From the NCBI GenBank assembly GCA_963971285.1, contig OZ020262.1, forward strand, positions 5,861,036-5,925,035: 64,000 bases of DNA. Direction: 5' to 3'. The stretch comes from Astropecten irregularis (lineage: Eukaryota > Echinodermata > Asteroidea > Paxillosida > Astropectinidae). Positions 10,299 through 21,990 of this stretch are shown here, piece after piece (positions within the stretch are counted from its first letter, which is position 1; every line of letters begins with the position of its first letter). The notes under the pieces are model-generated. The model saw only the letters and a program-made list of their open reading frames with translations, did not search any database and was not told the DNA's origin. Both the position numbers and the translations under genes were made by a program.

Positions 10299-11066
10299 TG
10301 TCAGAAGGATTCTGTCAGGACGATAAAAAAAGTGTTTCAGCCTGGCTGAGTTGTCATAATTGGTTCCTCTCTAATCTCAATACTACTATCAGTATAGCCC
10401 ACATCGTGTAACTATACGCCACCTGGCAGATTTGTGGTAGGCTAGGCCTATTGTCGTACAGGTAGTAGGCCTACAGCGTTTATCAAAATATGTCTTTACA
10501 TAATAGTAATTTACTTTAAAATTTCTCAATAGATAATGTATCCACAATTTCACCCATTTTTTGTAGCACTAGCAAGTCAGCAGAAGTGTGTGTGCACCAA
10601 AAATGTTGGGTGTGTGTGTTGACTGTCATTCTTTGTGTCGCTGTAATTGACTCCCCACAATAATCCCCCCCCAAAAAAAACCCCTCAAAACCCTGCCCAC
10701 TCTGCAAACCTTGGCTTGCTGACATCAAAATGGATATCAATCAAACAGTTTATGCATGTGTTCTTTCCTCCATGGTTTATGTAACTTTTGGGTAACACCA
10801 TAACAGTGAAGTGTGATTTTCTTGTCTTTGACTTAAAATTAAAAACTTGACTCTTTGAGTTAAAAAAAATAAAACTTCCCCACAACAACGACACAAGTCA
10901 CAAGATTTAATTAAAAGACAAACGGAAACGGGGAAATACATACCTAAGTCATGACAACGTTTGCTGAGTTCGCTCACGGATATGCACGTTGATTTAAGAC
11001 AAATAATTCACATCATTCATGGAACTCTTTTCAAGATTTTAAAATCACCGGGCGCAGCCATCTTGT
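10299..11066 (-). promoter_or_regulatory. CEP19 5'UTR intron and promoter with a YY1-type site
   Basis: On the minus strand a candidate noncoding first exon ends at 10944 with donor CTTAG|GTATGT and would join the acceptor before 10311. Just upstream, at complement(11051..11065), lies CAAGATGGCTGCGCC. This matches the YY1 motif AAGATGGCKGC, commonly found at the start site of housekeeping and ciliary genes. Sequence beyond 11.07 kb turns AT-rich. The start site itself is inferred. Confidence 0.55.
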
Positions 11067-11484
11067 TACTAGCAAATGTGTTTTTCATTTTACACCGTGT
11101 ACATCATGTTTTCACAATTTTCAAAAATTGTAATAAAAACTTCTTTTCTCGTTTTAATTTTATGACAGACTTCTTTCGAAACACTTAAAATCTTGTGTAA
11201 TTAACTTTTGTTTACCATTTTCAGAGTAAACTTATAAAAGCAAAAAGAACATCATCTGCATGTATAAATTTGCTCATGATATTGGGCACACAAAGCATAA
11301 TCAACAGATGGCGCTATTTTGCGTTTTTACCTCAAACCTCGGCTCACCTTGGGCTGCGGTAAGGAGCGGCAAAACATTTTTAGCTCTGAATCCATGACAA
11401 AAATAATATCAAAAGGCCCTACAGTAATAAACTGCCGCAAATGCTCATCAAGCAAAATAATGGCCTAAAGTATAAAAATGCTCA

Positions 11485-11580
11485 GAGTTAGGAGGGCCTG
11501 ACGTTTCGATCCTAGCTGGATCTTTTTTTTCAAAAGCTAAAAACCTTTGAAAAATATCCTGCTAGAATCGAAACGTCAGG
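11485..11580. repeat. Inverted pair of GATCC-type hammerhead-like fragments
   Basis: The left arm reads GGGCCTGACGTTTCGATCC and TAGCTGGATC. The right arm reads ATCCTGCTAGAATCGAAACG and TCAGG. The two copies face each other across a short AAAAGCT-containing loop. Each carries the GAAAC element next to a decayed stem II. The left copy extends into the flank shared with the 8.85 and 20.45 kb copies (AATGCTCAGAG, TAATGG). Confidence 0.6.
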
Positions 11581-11585
11581 CTAAA

Positions 11586-12309
11586 AAATTATATAGGCTG
11601 ATTTCAATTGGAAGATTGAAGCAATAGGGAAAAACGTGCACAATGAGTTTATTTCACTAAAAAACACAAACTTATATAATTAAATCCATAATCAAGTGTA
11701 AACATTTATTCACTTATTTTGCAGCGTAATAGCGCCCCCATGCGTTTAAACAAAATCAATCTTTTCTGATGAGATGCTGATTTGTTGTAAAAGGAGGATT
11801 TGTAAGGCCAGAAAGAGTTCCCGTATTTTTTAGTTAGCTCCTAATTGCCTTATTGAATGACAGAAAATTGTATGTGATTCAAACCCAAAGTCATGCCAGT
11901 TTGTTTACATTAGTACAAAGAAGGCCAAAAGGAACATTATAAATTCAACCAACAGTTTAACTCTTGTTGATTACTTTTGGAAAAAGCAGAGTGTAGGCCT
12001 ATAAATTTGGATTTTATGGCGGCAAAATTAACTTTAAAACAGGCAAAACGATATACAAATGAAATTTCTGAACCTATTCCGTGTATAATTTCACGGAAGA
12101 TTACATAGACGAAGACTGGCAGTTCTGTTGGCCCAGGTGTGCGAACTTTGAAAATGTTTTCAGCAAACTTGCACAATTGGCTTAAAAAAATTAATAAACA
12201 GCAAAAGAATAGGGCAATACTTGGCAATACCACGACTGTAAACTGTCTGTTATGATCACATTGAACCTTCTTGGCTGACCATAGAGCTAAGGGCTAATCC
12301 ACGTTTACC
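11586..12309. other. AT-rich intergenic DNA
   Basis: No coding exon, RNA gene or recognised repeat could be supported in this stretch. Confidence 0.4.
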
Positions 12310-12558
12310 AGGGGCCAATTTCATAGAGCTGCTAAGCACAAAAAATTGCTTAGCACACAAATAGCTTGCCCAATCAAACAAACCATCATTAAAATTTCCA
12401 TTCGATATTCGTGGTCAGCAAACAACAGCCAAAGAACAATCACAACAGTGATTCACATCACACGGAAATTTGGTTGTTAATCCTGTTTTTACTAAGACAG
12501 ATCTAATGTCATGCTTAGCGAATTTGTGTGCTAAGCAGCTAGTATGAAATTGTCCCCT
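12310..12558. mobile_element. Family A MITE-like element, GCTTAGCA subfamily
   Basis: Inverted ends GGGGCCAATTTCATAGAGC/TGCTAAGCAC and GTGCTAAGCAGC...GAAATTGTCCCC flank a body with CCAATCAAACAAACCATCAT, AACAACAGCCAAAGAACAAT and GGTTGTTAATCCTGTTTTTA. The same body is found at 29.2, 57.6 and 63.1 kb. It differs from the GCTTAAGCA subfamily in body sequence while sharing the ends. Confidence 0.8.
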
Positions 12559-12839
12559 GCTATATTATGATACATTGGGTCCGTTATAATACCCAGTGCG
12601 GTCTCTTGTGAGTAATTATATCACTAACTTTACGTAACACCTCATCCCACACTAGACCCACCATCCTCCTGAGTTGCTGCACACACTCTGTCGTGAAAGC
12701 TTGGAGAAAACAAACACCACATCACAATAGGGGAAACCACTCTTGCTTGTGGAGGCGCAGAAACATACAAGCCCACCAACATATACTACAAAGCCTTAGT
12801 TTGTTTAGTGAGCTGGTGTAAATAAAGATCAACGTGTAG

Positions 12840-13075
12840 GAGTAGTTAGTGTTCTCCGGGAGACGGGATAAGGCGAGCGGTTTTGGGGATCGGTGGATGC
12901 CGTGGCTGTGAGCGAATTCACCGGGCGAGGACGGAGTGGAGACACGGTGATATCTTTCCTCGTTCGTTGTCACCGTGATTGCTGGAGATTGTTGGCGGTT
13001 TTTGGGCGTTTGATGGGCGGGGGAGGATGCGGGGCGACACCCCATCAACGCGTCGCAGCACAACCCAGGAAAAAA
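12840..13075 (+). other. GC-rich, repeat-free island ending at a donor-like site
   Basis: Sequence with many CpG dinucleotides in an otherwise AT-rich region, ending CCAGGAAAAAAG|GTAGGCC, a plausible splice donor. It could be an untranslated first exon, a promoter or a conserved enhancer. The open frames through it on both strands show no recognisable protein. Confidence 0.25.
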
Positions 13076-13960
13076 GGTAGGCCGACCTCAATCCATCTTA
13101 CTCCATGCTCCTACTAACTGACACAATTACATCACAGTTCAAACATTACACACACACTCTGCCCTCCATTAATGAACACATGTCATTCATAGGTGTATAA
13201 TACAACGGGACCAATTAGCATAGGACTGTAATGTATCGATTTTCAAAGCGATAAATAATATTGTTCCCTTGCCCATCAAATATCCACTATTTACCCAATG
13301 CCCGGGCATAATGAGAAGAGTGTTTGCCAGTTAGGGCATAATGTAAGCCTTGCTGTGAAAAAACATAATCACGCCAAGGCAATGACTGTCTACACACCTC
13401 AGAGTAATTTTTAGAAGACAGACGATTGTGCTGTGTTCTGGACAGAAAAATGTCTACAAATGTTGAGGCTGGTTTTCTATAATGAGAACGGCTAACTCGT
13501 TAAGCAATGAACAAGTTTCACTCTGCATAATTATGGAATAAGAAACGAAGGCTTGCATGCCACACCAAAATGGGAATGCCACTTCGTTAAAACTGCTTAA
13601 CGTACTCAGGGCTTTGCTTGCTCATCTTTGCTAAGAACCGACCGGACTCGAGTCTGAATCTGCTAATTCGTCTTAAACTGCGCTGGGATCATTTTACACC
13701 AACTTTCCACGGAACATTGTGGCACCGTAATTTCCCAAGCAACCTGTACCGTCCGCTGAGCGAATCCTGCCGGGAATCATGACGACGAGGCACGCTCTTA
13801 CTTCTCGGCGGCAACGTGGAACTTCATTTAATGTTGTGAATGGCAAACGGGCAATAGGTGTCATGTAAGTAAACCAAATTGATGTAAAGCGCTTTTGCAA
13901 GAACATGCTTATAATGTAAAGTTTACTCTTGACAGGAAAGTAGTTTATATATTTATTTTT
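13076..13960. other. Intergenic DNA without recognised features
   Basis: Mixed-composition sequence. No coding exon or repeat from the window's families was recognised. Confidence 0.35.
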
Positions 13961-13964
13961 TTAC

Positions 13965-14110
13965 TTCTCCTGATGACGACTAGAGCAGGCTAGTCGAAAC
14001 GTTGAGACCTTACGAGAAGTGCGAAAGTACAAACGATTCTTACATGGTGTTTCCGCAAACCGATCCACATACCAATTGTCACCATGCAAAGCCGCAAATC
14101 TTTCTTATTT
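13965..14110 (+). mobile_element. Retroelement end with intact type II hammerhead-like core
   Basis: Positions 13970-13999 read CTGATGA, then CGACTAGAGCAGGCTAGTCG as a six- to seven-pair stem, then GAAA, followed by CGTTGAGACC and TTACGAGAAGTGCGAA. This is the exact hammerhead core order. The downstream flank (ACGATTCTTACATGGTGTTT, CCGCAAACCGATCCACATAC) is shared with copies at 44.6-44.8 and 58.4-58.6 kb, so it belongs to a dispersed element. A Penelope-like or retrozyme origin is inferred. Confidence 0.6.
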
Positions 14111-14624
14111 TTACTTCGTTTAAAATACGTAGAAAGCCTGCCTGCTTTGCTATCTGGTAAAAGAAATGAATCATTCAAGTTTGTATTTTTTTATATTTTT
14201 TTTAATGAAAAATCGCCAATCACAAGGCCCAAAACAGGCCACTTGAGGTGATGGCTAAAACGAGGAGAAAAGGGAACAAAGAAGAAATCATGGGGTAGAA
14301 AGATAACTATTGATGTTGCACTTAAATTGAGACAAATTGTAAGTGGAAGGGAAGCAGGATGCAAAAGTGTTTGTATGTTTCGGAAAGGGAACATTGCAAA
14401 TTGCACTCCTATGAACTGCATGCAGCGCACGAGCAAACGCACACATAAGGTATAAATGCTACCAAGTCAAAATCAGTTCTAAGAACTATTCGAGCAGCCA
14501 ATGGGAGCGCGAAACTTTGGAACAAATTTGCATAATTTCAGATCACAAATCTGTTAGATCGAAACGTAAAATTGACAGGATTTTTCCAATCACGGCCCAG
14601 TGTAATCACAATGTCATCCCTACC

Positions 14625-14795
14625 CTCACATGTACCCATTTACTTCTGGGTGAAGAGAAACATTATGTGACAAAGTGTACTGCCCAAGGACACAAGTACC
14701 ACTAGCCCATGGCTGAACTCGAACCCACAATCTGTAGATTGACCACAAGATCTTGAGTACGACACGCCAGACCAAGAGGCCACAACACCAGGGCC
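14625..14795 (-). mobile_element. tRNA-derived SINE, family 2
   Basis: The minus strand reads GGTGTTGTGGCCTCTTGGTC (A-box-like), then GTGGGTTCGAGTTC (B-box-like), CAGCCATGGGCTAGTGGTAC and CCCAGAAGTAAATGGGTACA. The same order is seen on the plus strand at 25.4 kb. The CCCAGRAGTAAATGGGTAC segment is typical of invertebrate SINE bodies. Confidence 0.75.
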
Positions 14796-14884
14796 TACTC
14801 CAAGTTAACAAAGTAAAACAAGCATTATTATGCCTGGCACACAATTATCCGACTACACTTTTGCAAAATCAATATGTATGAATA

Positions 14885-14965
14885 CTTTGAGAATGATCCT
14901 GCTATAGGATCGAAACGTCAGACCCTCCTAAAACTCTAAGCATTTTATACATTTTATATAATTAC
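14885..14965 (+). mobile_element. Retroelement fragment with GATCC-type hammerhead-like core
   Basis: Reads TTTGAGAATGATCCTGCTAT, then AGGATCGAAACGTCAGACCC, then TAAGCATTTTATACA. The stem GATCC/GGATC and GAAACGTC are intact, while the CTGANGA half is altered. Confidence 0.5.
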
Positions 14966-15736
14966 TTGTGTTGTTTGAATTCAGACCATGAGTTAGAACT
15001 GAGCCACCCATGCTGTCCTGAATGAATTTAACTGGTCCTAATTTTCTTCGCCTCACGATTCTTCTACCCACAAAATGTTTGGAAGACATAACTTGTCAAG
15101 TCCCGTTATTTTGCGTCCCCTTGTCCGTGCATACTTCCTCACGTCTTGTATTCTTCACTAAAGCCGAGAATCCCACTAACTGCCGCGCCGTTAATAAGCT
15201 CCAGACGCCGGTAGCATAATAGCGTGTCAGCTCCGGTAATCCCGTGCCGTCTTTGAAGGCTAGCCGTGCCTTTTCAACGGCTTAATCCTAGTTTACTTAA
15301 GGGGGCAGGTTATTCGAGTGAGGAAACCATGTTCTATAGCATCTTAGGCCTTAAGATAACTGGGAGTAAAAGAGAATTTGGCAATTTTTGTCTGAAAATA
15401 GAGTCTGTTTTCATCCTTGATCTTTCGATCGTCGTTGCACAACATGAAAATAGGCATGAACCTATTTATTCTGTAATTCGGTAAATTGGAATCAATTTCT
15501 TTCAAATTTCATAATATGCAGTTTCTAACCCTAATGTTTACCTGATTCTATAAAGCGTGGATCCTATTATAGTGATGTATGATCACCAGAGTCTTTATCC
15601 ATTACTTCACTACACAAAAGAACAAAAAAATCAACAATATAGTAAGCAGGAGGTCCTGGGTTCGAATCCCACCTACCTTGTACCTTGTAGTATTTACTTC
15701 CAAAAGGTCCTCCAGGGACTATACTGGAAATTGAGA
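14966..15736. other. Intergenic DNA with a repeat-free island and a tRNA-like B box
   Basis: 15.04-15.28 kb is less AT-rich and free of the window's repeats (a candidate conserved noncoding element). At about 15.65 kb CCTGGGTTCGAATCCCACC looks like the T-arm half of a tRNA or SINE, but no matching A box or acceptor stem was found, so no tRNA is called. Confidence 0.3.
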
Positions 15737-15922
15737 AGATGAGAAGAAGATACAGTTTTTAGAGGTGGGAGGAAAACCCCAGAGTAATATTCTGGGTCAA
15801 AACCCACAGAATCAGGTATAGGGACTGAAAACCCAATCCACTTGTGAACCAAGCTGGACTTGAACCCGGTCCGCAGAGGTGAAAGGCGAGGAAAGAACCG
15901 CTACGCCAACCTGACACCCTGA
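15737..15922 (-). mobile_element. tRNA-derived SINE, family 1, truncated
   Basis: Shares the B box GGTTCAAGTCC and the body blocks GGGTTTTCAGTCCC, CAGAATATTACTCTGGGG and GGTTTTCCTCCC with the copy at 6.7-6.95 kb. It lacks the outer part of the body. Confidence 0.75.
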
Positions 15923-16197
15923 CACCTGAGCCAGCGCATTTGTTCACTGTACTCTCAATTCAAAAAGCATTTAGTGAAATGCTTATCTACCTCGGTGAAG
16001 GGTAATATAATTATTAAATAATTTTGCATAAATTTAACTAGTAGGTATACGAAAAATGATTAATTGTTTAAGCACTGTCTCGATTTTGAAACTTGGCTGC
16101 CAGTCGCAAGCCGCGGTCCTATGATAACTTCGGGCTACAGGCCAACGCAGTGTTGTGTCAGTTTGTAGTGGTTTAGCCGCAAACTTTCATCAGTTGC

Positions 16198-16240
16198 CTG
16201 ATGAAGGCTAGCAGTTCCAGCAGCTGAAACGTCGCTACCA
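16198..16240 (+). mobile_element. Hammerhead-like core, degenerate stem II
   Basis: CTGATGA at 16198-16204 and GAAACGTCG from 16226 are intact. The intervening AGGCTAGCAGTTCCAGCAGC gives only a weak, bulged pairing. It is likely a decayed relative of the other CTGANGA...GAAAC fragments. Confidence 0.4.
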
Positions 16241-16261
16241 GCAAGACGACATCGCGTGACA

Positions 16262-16640
16262 TTGATCAGTTTCCTTGGTCACAGAACAGCACTCACACCT
16301 TGTCTGATCCAGCATGTACATGAAATAATAAACCTGTGAAAATCTGAGCCCATTCGGACATCTGAGTCCAATAGCGAAAACACGACTCAGAAATGCTTTT
16401 AAAACATAAAGAATCGTTTTGATCTTACCCCGAGATCAAAACTGTTTTCGGGCTTTGTTTGACTAATTTCTGGATAATACACCATTTCAGGTGGAAATAT
16501 TTTATCGGTATGTTTCTACCAGCACCATCTTCATACCCTGAAAGTTATAGGTAAATCTGTGAACATTTCTGTTTGGGTATGTCACCAATCCTGTACTGTT
16601 TCTTTAAATTTCTACAAATAGTGTATTGTACATTACTTCT
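16262..16640 (-). mobile_element. Family E repeat, subtype 1
   Basis: Carries the conserved internal hairpin TTTTGATCT...AGATCAAAA around CCCCG, the block TGAGTCCAATAGCGAAAACA, and CGGTATGTTTCTACCAGCAC followed by CATCTTCATACCCTG. It is the reverse orientation of the copies at 23.5, 29.5 and 33.8 kb. It appears non-coding. Confidence 0.7.
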
Positions 16641-17118
16641 GTCACCAAATGGCGTCACACTTGCAGAGAGTATTTCAATGGACGCCCGAATTAACGACTG
16701 CACGCAAAACGTCGATCTGCACACCAGTAAAGTACCAGTATAAATCCTTCCCCACAAAATAATGATCTCAAAAATCATCGTCTTCACTCAGTTTTTTTTC
16801 TGGGGTCCTTTATTAAGAAAAACACCCAACAAATTCAAGCGACTTTGAAAGTAAACGGACTGGAAATATGTCGACTTTTGTCCGACCCTTGTATAAAATG
16901 TCCCTCTTGGAATCAACGGCTTTTATCTCGGAAGGACGTCGGTATAAATAAACCTCATCGCTGTCAGCGTAGAATAAAGCAAAGAAGAGCGACCCAGCAC
17001 TTAATTGACCACCAGGAAAAGTGAGGGTCACACGACCCTATAAATATGTCTATTTGGCTGGTGGAAATTTGTCGTAAAATTGATGAGGCTGCACTAAGTT
17101 GTTAAGTCACCTTTTTGG

Positions 17119-17580
17119 TCACAAACAATAAGAGTCGGCTGCTATAAGATTCATTCGGCTCGACCAAGGAGGACAGGGAGGAGGGGCCATACTAGACGAG
17201 AATAAGACATGATGGGTGACAGGGAGAGCCATGGGGAGACAGGGAACCGGATCCTTCCTGGTTTTTGTAGGGAGTTGTGGTATAGAACAGTTTGATGACC
17301 TAGGGTTAGACAGCCGAAGCTGGACGGACTTCAAGCCTTCAGAATTGGGCCTACCCCTCGCTGCTAGCTCAGAGGTCAACCTGCCAATAAAGTCAGCACT
17401 AGAAGTCACCGGTTCGAATCCTTACCGTGCCGCCCGGACCCCTGAGTCCAGCGGTCTAAAGATCACTCTTGTGAATTCCGTTCCTGCATGCATGCAACTT
17501 CGAGTATTTTTGCCAAGCAGGCGCGGCGCAAATACCGAGCAAAACACCGGGGCAGGACCAAGCCTAATTTAAGGACAATA
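17119..17580. other. Intergenic DNA with a tRNA-like fragment
   Basis: CTGCTAGCTCAGAGGTCAAC and ACCGGTTCGAATCCTTACC resemble tRNA A and B boxes spaced about 45 bp apart (roughly 17361-17425). No acceptor-stem pairing was found, so this is at most a tRNA pseudogene or SINE head. The surrounding open frames show no protein similarity that I recognise. Confidence 0.25.
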
Positions 17581-17954
17581 TTCAAGGTTCTTCGTAAGTT
17601 TTGATCGCACTAATTATAACGTGTACTACTAGACTTCACTGCCAAACCAAAACACCAAGTTACAAGGAAGCGTTACCATAGACGTAACGGGCTGTCAACA
17701 AACCCAAGACCTATTATAAATCCCCAGTTCGCATAAAGGAACTACCCAGTTAAGTGCAAATGAAGCTGTGCCTTCTACAACAAAGCAACAGCCGCAGAGA
17801 TTTGACAAAGATACCTTACAAGTACAATGGCAGAAACCGTTATAATAAGAGTACATGTAATCCCTATTCATCTTCTTTGGCATAGCTCGAGGATATTGTA
17901 ATCAGGGACAGATGATTATTTGTACATTGAGCTGCACAGATTATAAAGGACGTC

Positions 17955-18060
17955 TTTTCATTGTGCGTATAAGATAGGCCTACATCTTATAAGTGCAGAC
18001 TGGACAAAGTTCGTCTTGTGGTGGCAGCAGATTAGTATTATTCTCGAACTGAGTATGCGC
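17955..18060 (+). repeat. Direct repeat, first copy
   Basis: TTGTGCGTATAAGATAGGCC, then AGTGCAGACTGGACAAAGTT and GCAGCAGATTAGTATTATTC, recurs almost unchanged at 18550-18655. The two copies bracket the family G element at 18.07-18.55 kb, so they may mark a long target duplication or a recombination event. Confidence 0.65.
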
Positions 18061-18067
18061 CTGAAGG

Positions 18068-18550
18068 TTGCATCCAAGTAAATAAACTCCCATAGACAAC
18101 AGGGATAAATCATTATACTTCAACAATCATTTAAAAATACTCAGAACTCACACAGGTGTTCAAGTTGCACAGAAAATTGATGATGAACATGTCACCTTTC
18201 ATTTTCTTTTCATTTTATGGTAGGGTGACCATTGAATTTTCTGAGATATTCTCATTCTCAGCTGACCACCCCTAAAACAAGGTATGGATCACTCCAGTCA
18301 ATGAAGCCATTAAAAAAAACATCCCTCTGCAAAGCGGCTGAAATAGACCATCTTTCTCACCCAATTGCATCAAAAATGGTCACAAATGGAAGCCCAGAGT
18401 CCAGGCAGGAGGTCCAGTGCCCTATTTCTTCAATCCCTCAGTTTCATAGCTCTCAGAACTCTCTCATTTATAATATATTGAGTGCTTAACTTTGATTAAT
18501 GAGCTCGGCGATCGGATTTTGGGATTATTATATTTTACTTGGGTGTACCC
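18068..18550. mobile_element. Family G non-autonomous DNA transposon, copy 1
   Basis: Ends read CATCCAAGTAAATAAAC and TTTTACTTGGGTGTACCC, an inverted pair of the consensus GTGCACCCAAGTAAATAA. The body is the reverse complement of 21522-21990, with many matching blocks such as CAAAGCGGCTGAAATAGACC and AGTCCAGGCAGGAGGT. There is no transposase. Confidence 0.75.
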
Positions 18551-18660
18551 TTGTGCGTATAATAGGCTTACATCTCAAAAGTGCAGACTGGACAAAGTTC
18601 GTCTCGTGGCGGCAGCAGATTGGTATTATTCTCGAACTTTTGAGCATGCGCCTGAAGTCA
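18551..18660 (+). repeat. Direct repeat, second copy
   Basis: Matches 17955-18060 (GCAGACTGGACAAAGTTCGT, GCAGCAGATTGGTATTATTC, GCATGCGCCTGAAG). Confidence 0.65.
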
Positions 18661-20440
18661 TTGTTTACAGTGAGCCCCAGCTATCTTGTTCTCGAAGGAA
18701 CATGATTCTGTGTAGTTTATTGTCAAACAAGCTGACAAGCTCAAAATCTTCGAACTTCTTTGATACTGTATATGGAAGATGACTCGGTTTTATTTTATGC
18801 AAACTTGAATCACTGTCTTGCGCGTTGCGGTCAGTTTAACAGAATCCTGCAAAGAGCTCCTGACCAAAATGCGGTGTTTGAGAATGGAGCCATAAGCATG
18901 CAAACCCCTCCAGGTACCTGTTTTGGTGTGGTCAAGTTGCGAATTTATGCCTACAAATCCCTGGCAAGCTTCCACTTTTGAATAGCTGTTACTTCTTGAG
19001 GGGAAGTTGGCGGTAGCAAGCTGGTGGCCAGCCCGAGTATCATCTCTCAGGCCGGGCGTTCGAGTCGAGACGCGCCGGTCAAGAACCAGCCAACCGCACG
19101 AACGACCCTTAATACTCGGATTACCCCCAACCACAGCAGTTCGCCTGCAACATGGTAAGACAACCCATCGCAAGTTACATGTCCTTCATATGAAACCGCC
19201 CTTAAAAATTAGAAGAATAAAAAAAGTAACTCTTTCAGAACACAAGCATTGTCCACTGACCACGCCGTAAATAAAACGCACCGCACCGAGTAAACAGAGC
19301 TTCTTACAGCGGGGGTAACGCGGCGATTTCAGGGTCTTGAGCGTGAGGGACACCGCTGATGAAAAATCCTTTCCGGCATGTTGATTTTGCTCTGGGCGGT
19401 CTTGGAGGGCCGAGGCAGGGACGTATAGCTAGGCGAGAAGGACGAGTGGGCATACGAGACGGTCAGGATAATAAAACGTTCGAGCTTAAAATATGACCCT
19501 CGGGCTATTGTTGGATACACTTTGTGTTTCTTACAGTTACACACAAGTGCACACCTAGTATCCCTTTACGGTATATAACGGACGCACGTTTTCACACTGT
19601 TGATATAAAATATCCGAATTTTGGGCGGGAAAAACATTGTTTTGCATTCCCATAATGCTTTTAGGCTTTTCACGTTGTTTTAAGTAGAACATCACGAAGT
19701 AGTCTTTTCTCGTGCTTGTTCTTATGCTTGAAAATCAAATGAATTCTCGCTGACGCATGACATTTTTCATATGATAAAAGCGCAACTTATCAAAGCAGAC
19801 GATAGCGAGTGAGCCCGTAGAGCGCCCTCTGTCTAGCGATGTCGGTAAGGTTTCTGAGTTCACAGTTTTACCGACGAAATTTTCTTTCTGACACTTTGTC
19901 ACAAATTGAGAAGCGAACAGATTGAAATCAAGGACAGGTCAAACTGTGTGATTTTTCACCGGGGCACTCGATCACCTTCTACGGGTTCTGTTTACTCTCA
20001 TCAAATGTCCATTTTTCCAACATTCCTTCTTACACCAACAATAATTAGTGACTAATTGTTTGAAAACACAATAATGAATAAAGGCTTAGCTGGCAAGAAT
20101 AGGACACCGTACAATATGCACTCATTACGATCAATGGGAGTTTGAACTATTATGGCTTCCGTACAAGCTCCGTATCAAATTATGTGGAATGGTAAACATG
20201 ATTGACCCTATATAAGGGATGTTCGAAACTTCTTCCCAAGGTGTGTTTACGGTGTGCAATTAAGTCCCACGTATTTTGGAACCGGATGTAAGACGAAGCT
20301 TACAAAGAGTACAGTGGGCTCAAACTATCATAATTATTACATTCCTACATCGTCAAGAAGCGCTGCTTTGTGTAGCTTCAGACGATTTACATGCTTGGGT
20401 CTCTGAAAGCTGTCACTATTTCTTCAGTTCTTGTCCCCTG
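18661..20440. other. Intergenic DNA
   Basis: No coding exon is supported. At about 19.05 kb a GGGCGTTCGAGTC stretch resembles a B box, but without a paired A box. 19.3-20.4 kb shows no recognised repeat. Confidence 0.35.
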
Positions 20441-20443
20441 TTT

Positions 20444-20545
20444 CTCTGAGAAAGATCCTGCTAGGATCGAAACACGTCAGGCCCTCCCAACTCAAACCAT
20501 TTTGTATAAATTACAGGTCATTCTTTCTGGGCGATGAGCAGTTTG
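20444..20545 (+). mobile_element. Retroelement fragment with GATCC-type hammerhead-like core
   Basis: Reads CTCTGAGAAAGATCCTGCTA, then GGATCGAAACACGTCAGGCC. This copy keeps a recognisable CTGA at the start of the core. The flank TTTTGTATAAATTACAGGTC continues to GATGAGCAGTTTGCAGCAG, shared with the 8.8 and 11.45 kb copies in the opposite orientation. Confidence 0.5.
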
Positions 20546-20946
20546 CAGCAGTTTATTACTTGTATTTTTAAAACTCTCGATACATTCTGTCCCTCATTCG
20601 GATTGCTTGCATGTTGATCAGGGCTCGTTCCCTCGAACCAAATAACGATCTTTTTCTCCGACGTGCCGTACAACTAGAACTCGACTCCAAGACAGGTAAG
20701 AAAGTATGAATCAATGTACGGAGTCCTATAGACAAGAATAGCACACTGAGAAGTAATCCATGCGTCCTGTGCGGTGCATGCTATCTGTTTTCGCAACATC
20801 ATCTCGACGGACAAGCAGCTGCATGAAGGTTGTTTAGTTTTGTTCGCCTTTATTTTCTGAAATAAGCCAATGTCGTCTAGCTTTGATTTGATACTCATTT
20901 CATCGACAGCGCCACCATGCGGTGATACAGATTGCGACGGATCTGA

Positions 20947-21420
<474 letters not shown>

Positions 21421-21521
21421 TCGGCGGCATTATGTCTGAATCTAACTTATAAAAATGACCACCTGTATCCCGTGTTCTCTTGCCACAAAGGGACCCGTAT
21501 GGGTGCACCCATGGAGGAAGG

Positions 21522-21990
21522 AACGTGGTGCACCCAAATAAATAGTCCCCAAATCCGTCCGCCGAGCTCATTAATAAAAGTTAAGCACTCAATATATTGT
21601 AAATGAGAGAGTTCTGAGAGCCGTGAAATTGAGCGATTGAAGAACCTCCTGCCTGGACTCTGGGCTTCCATTTGTGACCATTTGCGATGTAATTGGGTGA
21701 GAAAAGTGGGTCTATTTCAGCCGCTTTGCAGAGGGGTGTTTTGTTTAAAATGGCTTCTTTGACTGGAGTGAACCAAACCTTGTTTTAGGGGTGGTCAGCT
21801 GAGGATGAGTATATCTCAAAAATGCAATGGTCAACCCACCATAAAATGAAAAGAAAATGAAAGGTGGCATGTTCCTCATCATTTTTCTGTGCAACCTGAA
21901 CACCTGCGAGAGTTCTGAGTATTTTTAAATGATTTTGAAGAATTAGGAGTTATCACTGTTGTCTATGGGAGTTTATTTACTTGGGTGCAC
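21522..21990. mobile_element. Family G non-autonomous DNA transposon, copy 2
   Basis: Ends GGTGCACCCAAATAAATAG and TTTATTTACTTGGGTGCACA are inverted repeats. The interior is the reverse complement of the copy at 18.07-18.55 kb. Together the two form a large inverted repeat separated by about 3 kb. Confidence 0.8.

Noticed and set aside
12722..13063. 113-codon minus-strand open frame
   Set aside because: Lies over a GC-rich island and shows no recognisable protein; a regulatory island or untranslated exon is as likely.
17216..17572. 118-codon plus-strand open frame
   Set aside because: Includes a tRNA-like B box and low-similarity sequence; no known protein.
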